Below, in pieces: positions 50,625 through 59,550 of a stretch of DNA of 64,000 bases; position 1 is the first letter of the stretch, and each line of letters begins with the position of its first letter. The notes beneath the pieces were generated by a model. The model was not told where the DNA came from, searched no databases, and saw nothing but the letters and a program-made list of their open reading frames with translations. A program made the translations under genes and the position numbers. This stretch comes from Lacrimispora amygdalina (GTDB lineage Bacteria > Bacillota > Clostridia > Lachnospirales > Lachnospiraceae), in assembly GCF_900205965.1 (NCBI RefSeq), contig NZ_OAOF01000014.1, forward strand, positions 84,048 to 148,047, given 5' to 3'.

Positions 50625-51998
50625 TTATTCTTCTATTTTTCTTTTATAGATTTCTATAACCTTTTTCATCGCCTCCTGGCCAGGTGCACCGATGGTCATT
50701 CTCTTTTCCACACAGGTCTTTAAGCTGATCGCGTCATATATATCCTCTTCAAAAACAGGGCTGATTGCCTTGTATTCTTCCAGAGTCATATCATCTAACG
50801 CAATTCCTTTTTCAATGCAGAAAAGTACCAGCTGTCCCACTATTCCATGAGCATCCCGGAATGGAACTCCATGATTTACCAGATAATCAGCTGCATCGGT
50901 CGCATTGGTAAAACCGTTTTTCGCACTGGCCTCCATCACATCTTTTCGGAAGGACATGGAAGAAATCATGCCGGTAAACAGGGCAAGACATCCTTTCACC
51001 GTATCAATGGCATCAAATGTCAGCTCCTTATCCTCCTGCATATCCTTATTATAAGCAAGCGGAATCCCCTTCATGGTGGTTAAAATAGAAATAAGAGCGC
51101 CGTATACCCGTCCTGTCTTCCCCCTGATCAGTTCCGCTATATCGGGATTCTTTTTCTGAGGCATGATACTGCTTCCGGTACTATAGGAATCATCAATTTC
51201 CACAAAACGGTATTCATTGGTATTCCAGATAATGATCTCCTCGCAGAATCTGCTTAAATGCATGGAAATGGTTGATAAAGCGCTTAAAAGCTCAATTAAA
51301 TAATCTCTGTCCGCTACTGAATCCATACTGTTTAAAGTAGGTCCGTCAAATCCCAAAAGCTTTGCTGTGTAATCCCGGTCCAGCGGATAGGTTGTCCCTG
51401 CCAGTGCTCCGGAACCCAGAGGACAGTAATTCATACGCTTTCTGATATCCAGAAGGCGGGAATAGTCCCGGTCAAACATCTCATAATAAGCACCTGCATG
51501 ATGGGCCAGGGTAATCGGCTGAGCTTTTTGCAAATGGGTGAATCCAGGCATATAAGTATCCAGATTTTTCTCCATTAAAGCCAGCAGTTCTTTTAAAAGA
51601 CCTTTTATAAGTGCTGCCAGTTCATCAATCTCATCCCTGGTATACAGCTTCATATCCAGAGCAACCTGGTCATTTCTGCTTCTTCCTGTATGGAGACGTT
51701 TTCCGGCTTCACCGATTCGTTCTGTTAAAACAGCTTCCACAAAGGAATGAATATCTTCATGCTCAGCAGTAATCTGAAGAACTCCGCTTTCTAAATCAGC
51801 ACAGATTCCTTTCAGACCGCCGATAATTTTATCCTGGTCCTCTTGGCTGATAATTCCCTGCTTTGCCAGCATTGTGACATGAGCAATGCTTCCCTCAATA
51901 TCCTGATGGTAAAACTTCTGGTCAAAAGACAGGGATGCATTAAAATTGTGAACCAGCTGATTGGTTTCCTTCGTGAAGCGACCGCCCCATAATTTCAT
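50625..51998 (-). CDS. argH: Argininosuccinate lyase
   Basis: ArgH splits argininosuccinate to arginine and fumarate. The start is ATG at 51998 behind GAGGAG, giving 457 residues; longer reading upstream overlaps the YfhO gene and is rejected. Motifs are MKLWGGRFTKETNQLVHNFN, IHSFVEAVLTERIGEAGKRLH, LHTGRSRNDQVALDMKLY, MPGFTHLQKAQPITLAHH and the fumarase-family signature GSSIMPQKKNPDIAELIRGK. No argG is adjacent. Confidence 0.97.
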   Translation of the reverse strand: MKLWGGRFTKETNQLVHNFNASLSFDQKFYHQDIEGSIAHVTMLAKQGIISQEDQDKIIGGLKGICADLESGVLQITAEHEDIHSFVEAVLTERIGEAGKRLHTGRSRNDQVALDMKLYTRDEIDELAALIKGLLKELLALMEKNLDTYMPGFTHLQKAQPITLAHHAGAYYEMFDRDYSRLLDIRKRMNYCPLGSGALAGTTYPLDRDYTAKLLGFDGPTLNSMDSVADRDYLIELLSALSTISMHLSRFCEEIIIWNTNEYRFVEIDDSYSTGSSIMPQKKNPDIAELIRGKTGRVYGALISILTTMKGIPLAYNKDMQEDKELTFDAIDTVKGCLALFTGMISSMSFRKDVMEASAKNGFTNATDAADYLVNHGVPFRDAHGIVGQLVLFCIEKGIALDDMTLEEYKAISPVFEEDIYDAISLKTCVEKRMTIGAPGQEAMKKVIEIYKRKIEE

Positions 51999-52017
51999 AA
52001 TTGATTCTCCTCTTTCC

Positions 52018-54870
52018 TTAGTTAATTGTATGAGTACGCATGGGTTTGCGTTTTTTGTTTCTCCCTGCTGCCAGTCCTGCAAGCATCAGCAATATGAGTA
52101 TGCTTCCACCGGTTATGGCTCCACCGGCTTTTAAGCCCTGAGGCATATATTCCAGTGAAATTTCATGAGTCCCTGCCGCCATATGAACGCTTAAAAAAGT
52201 ATCAAAGATTTTATAAGGCTCTGCTTCTTTTCCATCAATCCTGACTGTCCAGCCTTTATCATAGGGTATGCTGAGATACAAAAGCCCTGCTTTATCAGCA
52301 TTAACCGTTCCTTTTACCTGTGTATCCGTCCATTTGGTAAGCTTCAGCGGATTTTTATTCAATACCTGATAAACAGATTCCAGCCCTTTTGGAAGGAATC
52401 GGTAAGCACTGGCGATTAAGTCCTGCTCATTATCATCATTTCTAAGTGTTATCTCTTCTCCTGATTTTAAATATCCCAGTTCCAGCAGATAACCCCGGCT
52501 TACATTATCAAAGTTTTTTGTCCTTTCTCCCAGAAGCGCAGTGACCTTCTCCACTTTTTTATTGCTGACGAAAACGTAGTAATCACCGTCTGTATCAGGT
52601 GTAAATGTAAAGCTTCTCCCTTTCACTTCACTGGGAACTTCTGAAAGCACCGGACTTGCACCTATTACCACTGAAAAATCATTCTGGACTTCAGCTGGAT
52701 TCGTCAGTTCCAGCTGCCAGTTATTTTCCAGATCATAGGGTACCATGAAACCCAGGGGAAGAGCATACGTATTCTCCTTAAGCTGCATCTCGTCCTGAAC
52801 AGAAACAAGGGAAGAGATTTCATTCTCTCCGGCTTCTTCTGAAAACAGCGCATATTTCACACCAAAAAGAGCATCCACAAGAGGGGTGCTTCCCGTTATA
52901 CTGTAGGCATTGGTGGAACTTTCGCAGCCAAGCTTTTTGAAAAATTCAGACAAGTCCGCATTGGCCGTGGAGGAGAACAGGGATACCGATGGAAAATTCA
53001 TCCATGCGCCGTCATTTTTGGTCTTTCTGGATACCTTTTCAACCCGGTAAAAGGACGGGTTGGGCATCAGACTTTCCGTTAAGTCTATAGACGCCTTGTT
53101 ATCTTTTACATAGCTTGTACGGCTGGTGGTTGTCACGCTGGTAACCGTAGTGTTAACTGCAGCCTCCAGTGACACCACACCAAGAGCCAGTAAAACAAGC
53201 ATATTCCGGCTGGTTCCTTTCTGGTAAAGGCCGATTAAGCCCGCATAAACTGCCAGAAAAATAATAGCAGCATAAAAGACTGAAAAATGGAAGGCATCAT
53301 CTGTCACAAGCTTCTGAGCCATGAGCACAAAAATCACAGAGGCAAAGAAAGCGGTAACAACATGTTTCCACGGAATTTCGTGCAGATAAGTATATGCATG
53401 ATATCCGGCTGTCAGTATGAGAAAAATATAAATAAAGGACTGCCTGCAGGGAAGGCTGTTGGGATAATGAAATCCATGCCAGATAAAATTCAGTACATTA
53501 ATGGAAAAGCTGGCGTAAAAAAACAACAGGAGTGAACACATCACAATCTTTTCCCGCCGCCGTATCTTGCTGCATCCAAGATACAAAAGGAAAAATATAA
53601 GAATAGCCACACCACAGTAAATATTGGGCCAGTGGTCCAATCCGATCTCCGTTTCCACTGCCGGCAGATGTCTTGCAATCATATCGAAGATAGAAAAATA
53701 GGAATTGAAAGTCTGCGGGAAGTTTATATCTCCTGAGGCAGTCATCTTCATGGCATAAATCTCAGGCAGCAGCACAACCGCTGCCAGACCTCCTGCCAAA
53801 AGAGAATACAGTGCAAAATGAGCTCCATTGACCAGAATCTCTTTCCATGATCTTCTTCCTTCCATAATCAGCAGAGCTGCAAAGTAGAATACCATAAAAA
53901 TGCATATCATAATTGATATATAATAATTTGATAAAATTGATAACCCCAGTGTAATACAATACAGAATACACTTTTTTTCCTGAACCAGTTTCTCCACGCC
54001 CAGCATAATAAGAGGGAATAATAAAATACAATCCAGCCACATAATATTCCAGCTGTAAGCTGCCATATACCCGGATAATGCATAAAATATCCCAAAAAAG
54101 GCAATACCGAAATCTGTAGTCTTAAAATGCCTGCGCAGATACCAGGAAAAAGTAAGACCGCTTAATCCGACCTTTAAAACAATCATATAAGTCATAAACT
54201 CAATGATATACTTCTTCGGGCAGAGGACAATCAGCCAGTTTAAGGGACTTGCCAGATAATAAGAATACAGAGCCGCAAAATTGACCCCCATACCGATATC
54301 CCAGCTGTATAAAAGACTGCCCCCATGTTTTAATTTATACTGGAATTCAGAGAAAAACGGTGCATACTGATGATACATATCCGTTCTTAAGAAGCTTTCT
54401 TCCCCAAAAGGAAAGATCCCCCTCTGGGCAAATATAATAATCATAATCACCACAGGCACAAGAAATGCAGCCATAAGGCCATCCGTCTTTTTCACAAGGC
54501 TTGCATTTTTATGTGCTTTCTTTCTATAAGAGGGAGTCACTTCTTTATAATCCAGCTGCTGATCTGTGTTCTCCTCTTCTTCCTCTGTGATTATTAATTC
54601 GTCATCAGAATAAAAATCACTTTCCTCCTCCGGTTCATCATATTCGTAAAGCTCTTCCATTCCTTCTACCGGAACATCCAGCCGTATCACAGGCATAGCT
54701 TCATAATCCGTATCCTCTTCTCCATAATCCTTCACAACCTCTGTTACCTGATTGCCCGGATTCTGATCATGCCCGACTTCCTTTATTCTGTCTTTTTTTT
54801 CATCTGATGTCATTTTAAGAATATCCTCTAATTCCTTCGAAATCTTTTCAATATCGTCATCGCGTTCCAT
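52018..54870 (-). CDS. YfhO-family membrane glycosyl-transfer protein
   Basis: The start is ATG at 54870 behind AAGGAGAGG, giving 950 residues. YfhO proteins use polyprenyl-linked sugars to decorate teichoic acid in Bacillus. The first ~125 residues form a soluble acidic region (YEYDEPEEESDFYSDDELII), unusual in length for the family. About twelve membrane helices follow, with the YfhO loop RGIFPFGEESFLRTDMYHQY containing the acidic residues of GT-C enzymes. A C-terminal external domain has TVRIDGKEAEPYKIFDTFLS and a last helix. It starts 4 bases after the GtrA gene. Confidence 0.9.
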   Translation of the reverse strand: MERDDDIEKISKELEDILKMTSDEKKDRIKEVGHDQNPGNQVTEVVKDYGEEDTDYEAMPVIRLDVPVEGMEELYEYDEPEEESDFYSDDELIITEEEEENTDQQLDYKEVTPSYRKKAHKNASLVKKTDGLMAAFLVPVVIMIIIFAQRGIFPFGEESFLRTDMYHQYAPFFSEFQYKLKHGGSLLYSWDIGMGVNFAALYSYYLASPLNWLIVLCPKKYIIEFMTYMIVLKVGLSGLTFSWYLRRHFKTTDFGIAFFGIFYALSGYMAAYSWNIMWLDCILLFPLIMLGVEKLVQEKKCILYCITLGLSILSNYYISIMICIFMVFYFAALLIMEGRRSWKEILVNGAHFALYSLLAGGLAAVVLLPEIYAMKMTASGDINFPQTFNSYFSIFDMIARHLPAVETEIGLDHWPNIYCGVAILIFFLLYLGCSKIRRREKIVMCSLLLFFYASFSINVLNFIWHGFHYPNSLPCRQSFIYIFLILTAGYHAYTYLHEIPWKHVVTAFFASVIFVLMAQKLVTDDAFHFSVFYAAIIFLAVYAGLIGLYQKGTSRNMLVLLALGVVSLEAAVNTTVTSVTTTSRTSYVKDNKASIDLTESLMPNPSFYRVEKVSRKTKNDGAWMNFPSVSLFSSTANADLSEFFKKLGCESSTNAYSITGSTPLVDALFGVKYALFSEEAGENEISSLVSVQDEMQLKENTYALPLGFMVPYDLENNWQLELTNPAEVQNDFSVVIGASPVLSEVPSEVKGRSFTFTPDTDGDYYVFVSNKKVEKVTALLGERTKNFDNVSRGYLLELGYLKSGEEITLRNDDNEQDLIASAYRFLPKGLESVYQVLNKNPLKLTKWTDTQVKGTVNADKAGLLYLSIPYDKGWTVRIDGKEAEPYKIFDTFLSVHMAAGTHEISLEYMPQGLKAGGAITGGSILILLMLAGLAAGRNKKRKPMRTHTIN

Positions 54871-54874
54871 AACT

Positions 54875-55309
54875 TTACCTCTCCTTAAAAGGGGGAACCT
54901 CACTCTTTCGGAATATGAAAAGCTTGCTGAATACATAGTTTACAATTACAACAACGATGGATACCAGTATCTTGCTTACATATTCATCCATATTGAGCCA
55001 GGAAACCATTATCACCATAAGAACCATTTCCATGACGCCTGAAGCAGCCCTGCACGCCGTAAAGGAGAACATCTCCTTTATTACAAATGCCGGGCGCATC
55101 TTATAGCTTTGAAATACAAAGATTTTATTTACACCAAATGCAAACAGCACAGAAACCAGCCAGGCTGCTGCCGTACTGATCCTGTAGTCGAATCCGGCTT
55201 TCACCATTCCAACATACACGATCCAGTTCACCACTGTGGTAAGGACGCCAAAAACCAGATAGGAAATGACTTCACGGTTCATAACCTTGTCCCATAATTT
55301 TTTTATCAT
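54875..55309 (-). CDS. GtrA-family membrane protein
   Basis: GtrA-type proteins flip or handle lipid-linked glucose in surface glycosylation. This 144-residue protein has four helices and the family pattern YLVFGVLTTVVNWIVYVGMV, LVSVLFAFGVNKIFVFQS and VIVNYVFSKLFIFRKSE. It lies directly before the YfhO gene, so together they resemble the Bacillus CsbB-YfhO-GtrA-type system. No CsbB-like glycosyltransferase is adjacent. Confidence 0.9.
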   Translation of the reverse strand: MIKKLWDKVMNREVISYLVFGVLTTVVNWIVYVGMVKAGFDYRISTAAAWLVSVLFAFGVNKIFVFQSYKMRPAFVIKEMFSFTACRAASGVMEMVLMVIMVSWLNMDEYVSKILVSIVVVIVNYVFSKLFIFRKSEVPPFKER

Positions 55310-55377
55310 AATTGCTTTTCTCCTGTAAAACGCATTTCCTCTATTGTATTATAGCCACTGGAAATTGTAAAGAGAAT

Positions 55378-56379
55378 CTAAGGGGACGTAACCAGAAAGT
55401 CCTTTGCTCCGTCTGTATAGTGTACCTTATCATCATCGGTGATAAATACTCCATAAACATCATCCATGGAATTTAACAGCTCCATACCTTTTTCCAGCCC
55501 CATGGAAAAGCAGGTGGTGGATAAGGCATCTCCATCAACGGACAGCTTGGATAAAATCGTAACGGAAACCAGGCCATTCTCATAAGGATAACCGTCTCTT
55601 GGATTTAAAATATGATGATAGTTCACACCGTCTTTTACAAAATGACGCTCATAAACCCCTGAGGATACAACGGACATATCTTCTATATTTAAAGTTTCAA
55701 TGGTCTCATTCCTGTCCGCATATGGTTTCTGAAGTCCGATCTTAAAAGGAGTTCCATCTGGTTTCTTTCCAATGCAGAGCACATTTCCGCCCAGGTTAAT
55801 GATTGCACTTTTAACCCCCTGCTTCATAAGATATTCCTTCATACGGTCCGCGATATAGCCTTTTGCAATAGCGCCAAAGTCAACGGTGGTATCCGGTGAT
55901 AAAAAGGTCAGGGTATCATCATCCAGTTCTAAGTTCTGATAACCCACTTTTTTTACTGCCGCATGGATTTTGTCAGCCGGCGGAACAACGGGATTTTGAG
56001 CCGTAAAGTCCCATAAGGAGGTTAAAGGTTCCACTGTAACATCAAAATCTCCGCTGGATATTCTGGAATAATACAGTCCCTTGGAAAGAAGTGCTGCGGT
56101 ATCCGGCGACAATTTCACAGAGTTTTCCTGTGCAGGCCTGTGATTGATCTGATAAACTTCACTTCCTTCAATGGTTTTACTGAAAATATTCTCATATGAG
56201 CGGCACAGATCCAGACTCTCATTTAAAATCCTGGGATCATCCTTATCATAGATTGTGACAGTAACAAATGTATTTAATAAGAAGCCGGACTTGCTGATCG
56301 GTTCTGCTTTTCTGTGGCATCCGGTAAGAAAACCGGCCGCCAGACAGATGGCAATAACCGCTGCTATTCCTTTTTTCAT
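55378..56379 (-). CDS. apbE: FAD:protein FMN transferase (ApbE) lipoprotein
   Basis: ApbE attaches FMN to threonine residues of membrane flavoproteins such as NqrC/RnfG. The 333-residue protein has a lipobox LTGC. The family segments are FVTVTIYDKDDPRILNESLD, VDFGAIAKGYIADRMKEYLM, INLGGNVLCIGKKPDGTPFK and HHILNPRDGYPYENGLVSVT. It overlaps cbiK by 4 bases (ATGA). Target flavoproteins are not in the window. Confidence 0.95.
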   Translation of the reverse strand: MKKGIAAVIAICLAAGFLTGCHRKAEPISKSGFLLNTFVTVTIYDKDDPRILNESLDLCRSYENIFSKTIEGSEVYQINHRPAQENSVKLSPDTAALLSKGLYYSRISSGDFDVTVEPLTSLWDFTAQNPVVPPADKIHAAVKKVGYQNLELDDDTLTFLSPDTTVDFGAIAKGYIADRMKEYLMKQGVKSAIINLGGNVLCIGKKPDGTPFKIGLQKPYADRNETIETLNIEDMSVVSSGVYERHFVKDGVNYHHILNPRDGYPYENGLVSVTILSKLSVDGDALSTTCFSMGLEKGMELLNSMDDVYGVFITDDDKVHYTDGAKDFLVTSP

Positions 56380-57173
56380 TCATGATCCTCCATTTTCTTT
56401 CCGGCAGCTAAGGCATGTTCCACAAACATACTTCGCACACCTTCTATTTCCCCCATTCCCTTAAGACGGCAGGTGACATGATAACCGTCCGCTTCCAGCC
56501 GGCTTTTCCACGAATCCCTGTCTGTACCTGCCATATCATTATGGGCATGATCTCCACAGACAATCATCATGGGCTGCAAAACTATATGCTTTCCCTCATG
56601 CCCGTCTAAATCAGCCAGTACATCATCAAAGGAGGGGTCTGCTTCTACCGTTCCCACATGGTATCTGGTATATCCCTTTTTGTTTAAAATTTCCGCCAGT
56701 GTGCAATACGCTGCATTGGCCTCATGTTCCGAACCATGACCCATAAACACAATTTCGGTTCCATCTGTGTCATATTCCCTGGTATCTTCCGTTAATATAG
56801 AAACAAGCGTAAGATAATCCTCTTCCGAAGAAAGGAGCGGCGCACCAATCACCAGACATTCAAACGAATCCTTTTGTTTCTTTGCGGCATCCACTATGCA
56901 GTCATATTCTTCTCCGCCCATGACAAGTGTGGGCTGGATAATTACCCGTTTAAAACCTTCTGCTGCCAGTTTTACCAGCGCTTCCTCCACTCCGTCTATG
57001 CAGATATTATCCCGTTTCTTTAAAATATCTATTATAATCCGGCTGGTAAAAGCCCGTCTGAATTCATAGGAAGGAAATTGTTCTGCCACCGCCCGTTCGA
57101 TGGGTTCTATGGTTTTTCTTCTGCTTTCATTATAGCTTGTACCAAAACTCACTACTAATAATGCCTGTTTCAT
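56376..57173 (-). CDS. cbiK: Sirohydrochlorin cobaltochelatase (CbiK, anaerobic)
   Basis: CbiK inserts cobalt into sirohydrochlorin in anaerobic cobalamin synthesis. This 265-residue protein has LLVVSFGTSYNESRRKTIEP, RRAFTSRIIIDILKKRDNI, VIIQPTLVMGGEEYDCI, the metal histidine in VFMGHGSEHEANAAY and VLQPMMIVCGDHAHNDMAG. It is isolated from other cob/cbi genes here and is translationally coupled to apbE, an odd pairing. It may also serve as an iron or nickel chelatase. Confidence 0.93.
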   Translation of the reverse strand: MKQALLVVSFGTSYNESRRKTIEPIERAVAEQFPSYEFRRAFTSRIIIDILKKRDNICIDGVEEALVKLAAEGFKRVIIQPTLVMGGEEYDCIVDAAKKQKDSFECLVIGAPLLSSEEDYLTLVSILTEDTREYDTDGTEIVFMGHGSEHEANAAYCTLAEILNKKGYTRYHVGTVEADPSFDDVLADLDGHEGKHIVLQPMMIVCGDHAHNDMAGTDRDSWKSRLEADGYHVTCRLKGMGEIEGVRSMFVEHALAAGKKMEDHE

Positions 57174-57250
57174 CTTAAGTCCACACTTTCTATCATTTTC
57201 CTGACTACCATATCACAGAAGATTTTCGCTGTCAAATTCCTTTTCATGCA

Positions 57251-57286
57251 CTTTAGGCGCAGAACCAAACGGTTCTGCGCCTAAAG
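57251..57286 (-). terminator. Terminator after alcohol dehydrogenase
   Basis: A 16-bp perfect stem CTTTAGGCGCAGAACC / GGTTCTGCGCCTAAAG with a 4-base loop lies about 30 bases after the alcohol dehydrogenase stop. There is no strong T run. Confidence 0.75.
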
Positions 57287-57318
57287 CACACATTGCATAC
57301 ATTTTATTGGAGATTATC

Positions 57319-58509
57319 TTAAAAATCTACCTCTTTATCATAGTAACAACAGGTTAACAGCTTCTCCATCTCTGCCGGCGTAATCGCCCTTGGATTGGAG
57401 CCGGTGCATGCATCACCAACTGCTAACTCAGCTACTGCCGCTAATTTATCATTGAACTCTGCTTCGTCAATGATTCCGCCTTCGTATTCCTTAATACAGG
57501 TTGGAATATCCAGCTTTTTGTTCATGGAACGGATCTCCGCAATCAATGCATCAACCAGTTCTTCATTGCTGCTGCCCTCTAAACCAATGAAACGGGCAAT
57601 CTCACCATAACGCTTTGCTGCTTCTGCATCTTTGGCGTTAAATTTAATTACTTTCGGAAGATACATGGCATTGGCACAGCCATGCACAATGTGTCCGCCT
57701 GAATAAGCAGCTCCTGTTTTATGAGCCATGGAGTGAACGATTCCAAGAAGTGCATTGGAAAATGCCATACCTGCAAGGCACTGGGCATTATGCATACGGT
57801 CACGTGCTGCCATGTCTCCGTTATAAGAATCAATCAAATCATTATGTATCATCTTGATCGCATGAAGCGCAAGAGGATCGGTGTAATCGCAGTGAAGGGT
57901 AGAAACATATGCTTCCATCGCATGGGTAATTGCATCCATACCTGTATGGGCTGTCAGTTTCTTAGGCATTGTCTCAGCCAGATCCGGATCAACAATTGCC
58001 ACATCAGGTGTTATATTAAAGTCAGCAAGGGGATACTTAATACCCTTGTTATAATCGGTAATAACGCTGAATGCCGTAACTTCAGTAGCAGTACCGGAAG
58101 TAGACGGAATCGCGCAGAACTGTGCTTTCGTTCTTAAAGTCGGGAAATTAAAGGGGATACATAAATCCTCAAAGGTTGTATCCGGATATTCATAAAATGC
58201 CCACATTGCCTTTGCCGCATCAATTGGTGATCCGCCGCCGATTGCAACGATCCAGTCCGGTTCAAACTCCCGCATCATCTGAGCACCCTTCATCACGGTC
58301 TCAACGCTGGGGTCTGGTTCTACACCTTCAAACAGCTTTACTTCCAAACCAGCTTCTTTTAAATAAGATACAACTCTGTCAAGAAAGCCAAAACGCTTCA
58401 TGGAACCGCCGCCAACAACGACAATTGCTTTCTTTCCCTTTAAGTTTTTTATTTCTTCCAGGGAGCCTTTTCCATGATATAAGTCTCTCGGTAATGTAAA
58501 TCTAGCCAT
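57319..58509 (-). CDS. Iron-containing alcohol dehydrogenase
   Basis: Members oxidise or reduce alcohols and aldehydes with NAD(P). The 396 residues include RFTLPRDLYHGKGSLEEI at the start, the nucleotide site WIVAIGGGSPIDAAKAMWAF and AIPSTSGTATEVTAFSVITD. The metal-binding segment is GLIVHSMAHKTGAAYSGG-like (GIVHSMAHKTGAAYSGGHIV), with the conserved HAMEAYVSTLHCDYTD. Substrate may be butanol, propanediol or ethanol. It has its own promoter and is next to LysR and rex, which suggests redox control, but no clear Rex box was seen. Confidence 0.93.
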   Translation of the reverse strand: MARFTLPRDLYHGKGSLEEIKNLKGKKAIVVVGGGSMKRFGFLDRVVSYLKEAGLEVKLFEGVEPDPSVETVMKGAQMMREFEPDWIVAIGGGSPIDAAKAMWAFYEYPDTTFEDLCIPFNFPTLRTKAQFCAIPSTSGTATEVTAFSVITDYNKGIKYPLADFNITPDVAIVDPDLAETMPKKLTAHTGMDAITHAMEAYVSTLHCDYTDPLALHAIKMIHNDLIDSYNGDMAARDRMHNAQCLAGMAFSNALLGIVHSMAHKTGAAYSGGHIVHGCANAMYLPKVIKFNAKDAEAAKRYGEIARFIGLEGSSNEELVDALIAEIRSMNKKLDIPTCIKEYEGGIIDEAEFNDKLAAVAELAVGDACTGSNPRAITPAEMEKLLTCCYYDKEVDF

Positions 58510-58552
58510 TGTAAAACCCTCCTTGTAAAATTCCTGTCGTTTCTATGCAATA

Positions 58553-58581
58553 ATTGTAGTTCAAACACGATAGAATTACAA
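58553..58581 (-). promoter_or_regulatory. Promoter of alcohol dehydrogenase gene
   Basis: On the minus strand TTGTAA (58581-58576), a 17-base spacer and TACAAT (58558-58553) lie about 45 bases before the ATG at 58509. Confidence 0.75.
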
Positions 58582-58582
58582 A

Positions 58583-58625
58583 GGTAAAAAAATATATATC
58601 AGTATATAAATACTGATATATATTT
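58583..58625 (-). terminator. AT-rich perfect hairpin after the LysR gene
   Basis: A 16-bp perfect inverted repeat AAATATATATCAGTAT / ATACTGATATATATTT with loop ATAA (58590-58625) is followed on the minus strand by seven T. It probably terminates rex-lysR. Its position just before the dehydrogenase promoter also makes it a possible LysR site. Confidence 0.75.
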
Positions 58626-58638
58626 AACATTCTTATTA

Positions 58639-59550
58639 TTACAATTCCTCTTTTACTCCGTTTAACTTCTCTAGAAATTTCTTATCCCATTCAGATAACG
58701 TATATCCCTTTCTTAAGATCAATGCATCCCGGTAGTTTTTCTTTTTTGCACAATGTCTTACCACCAGCTGATACCGTTTTAGCTGCTGTTCCGGCATGGG
58801 AGACACCCACATATAGGTCATAGGATTATCACACAAAAGCTGAAACTGGCTGCCCCTTTCATACACATAAATCCGTTTTGAGGATTTGGGATAACTTTTT
58901 CCTTTTCCAAACTCATCGCTCCTGCCGGGGCCACCGTCACCATGTACAATTTCAATAAAATCTGAGAGATCCTCCGCTTCTATCATTCTCTTGTCAGCCA
59001 GAGGATTGGCATCAGACAAGAGAATACTCAGCGAATACTCTAAAACTGATTCCATTAACAGACCTTTTGCCGCAATCTCCCTGGCATAATACTTTTCTGA
59101 ATTAACCGGATAACGGATAATACCCAGGTTATATTCCCCTGTTTCCACATCTCTTATGGTATCTGCGGAATTGGTTTCACGAAGCCATACATTCATAGTA
59201 GCTCCCTCTCCGGCTTCCTCGATAAATCTGGAAAATGCGGTACTGATATAACTGGCTCTCGGCATAGATAAGGAAAACTCCACGCCGTTTACCTCTCCGG
59301 TCTTATAAAGATGCTCCATTTCATCGATCTGAACGAGCACATTTCTTGCATGCTCTAAAAATATCCTCCCCCTGGCAGTTGGAACAACTCCTTTGGGAGT
59401 CCGCTTAAAAATTGGTGCCCCAAGTCCTTCCTCCAGAGTCTTGATCGCCTTGCTCAAATTCGGCTGATCCATGTATAGATTGGCTGCCGCCTGTGTGATG
59501 GAGCCTGTCTTCTCCACTTCTACTGCATACTGCAATAACACGGTATTCAA
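58639..59550 (-). CDS. LysR-family transcriptional regulator
   Basis: The 303-residue protein begins MNTVLLQYAVEVEKTGSITQ, with the LysR helix-turn-helix (AAANLYMDQPNLSKAIKTLE, GAPIFKRTPKGVVPTARG) and a C-terminal effector domain. It overlaps rex by 4 bases, so the two are coupled, and lies next to the alcohol dehydrogenase. The effector is unknown; a metabolic role in alcohol or redox control is inferred from position. Confidence 0.9.
   Translation of the reverse strand: MNTVLLQYAVEVEKTGSITQAAANLYMDQPNLSKAIKTLEEGLGAPIFKRTPKGVVPTARGRIFLEHARNVLVQIDEMEHLYKTGEVNGVEFSLSMPRASYISTAFSRFIEEAGEGATMNVWLRETNSADTIRDVETGEYNLGIIRYPVNSEKYYAREIAAKGLLMESVLEYSLSILLSDANPLADKRMIEAEDLSDFIEIVHGDGGPGRSDEFGKGKSYPKSSKRIYVYERGSQFQLLCDNPMTYMWVSPMPEQQLKRYQLVVRHCAKKKNYRDALILRKGYTLSEWDKKFLEKLNGVKEEL

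Noticed and set aside
31999..52082. Upstream start extensions of GerMN lipoprotein (to 32195), argH (to 52082) and similar frames
   Set aside because: They overlap neighbouring genes and the internal ATGs have strong ribosome sites and the family start.
58510..58640. Rex operator upstream of the alcohol dehydrogenase
   Set aside because: No TTGTTA-N6-TAACAA-like sequence is visible; the prominent dyad is different and looks like a terminator.
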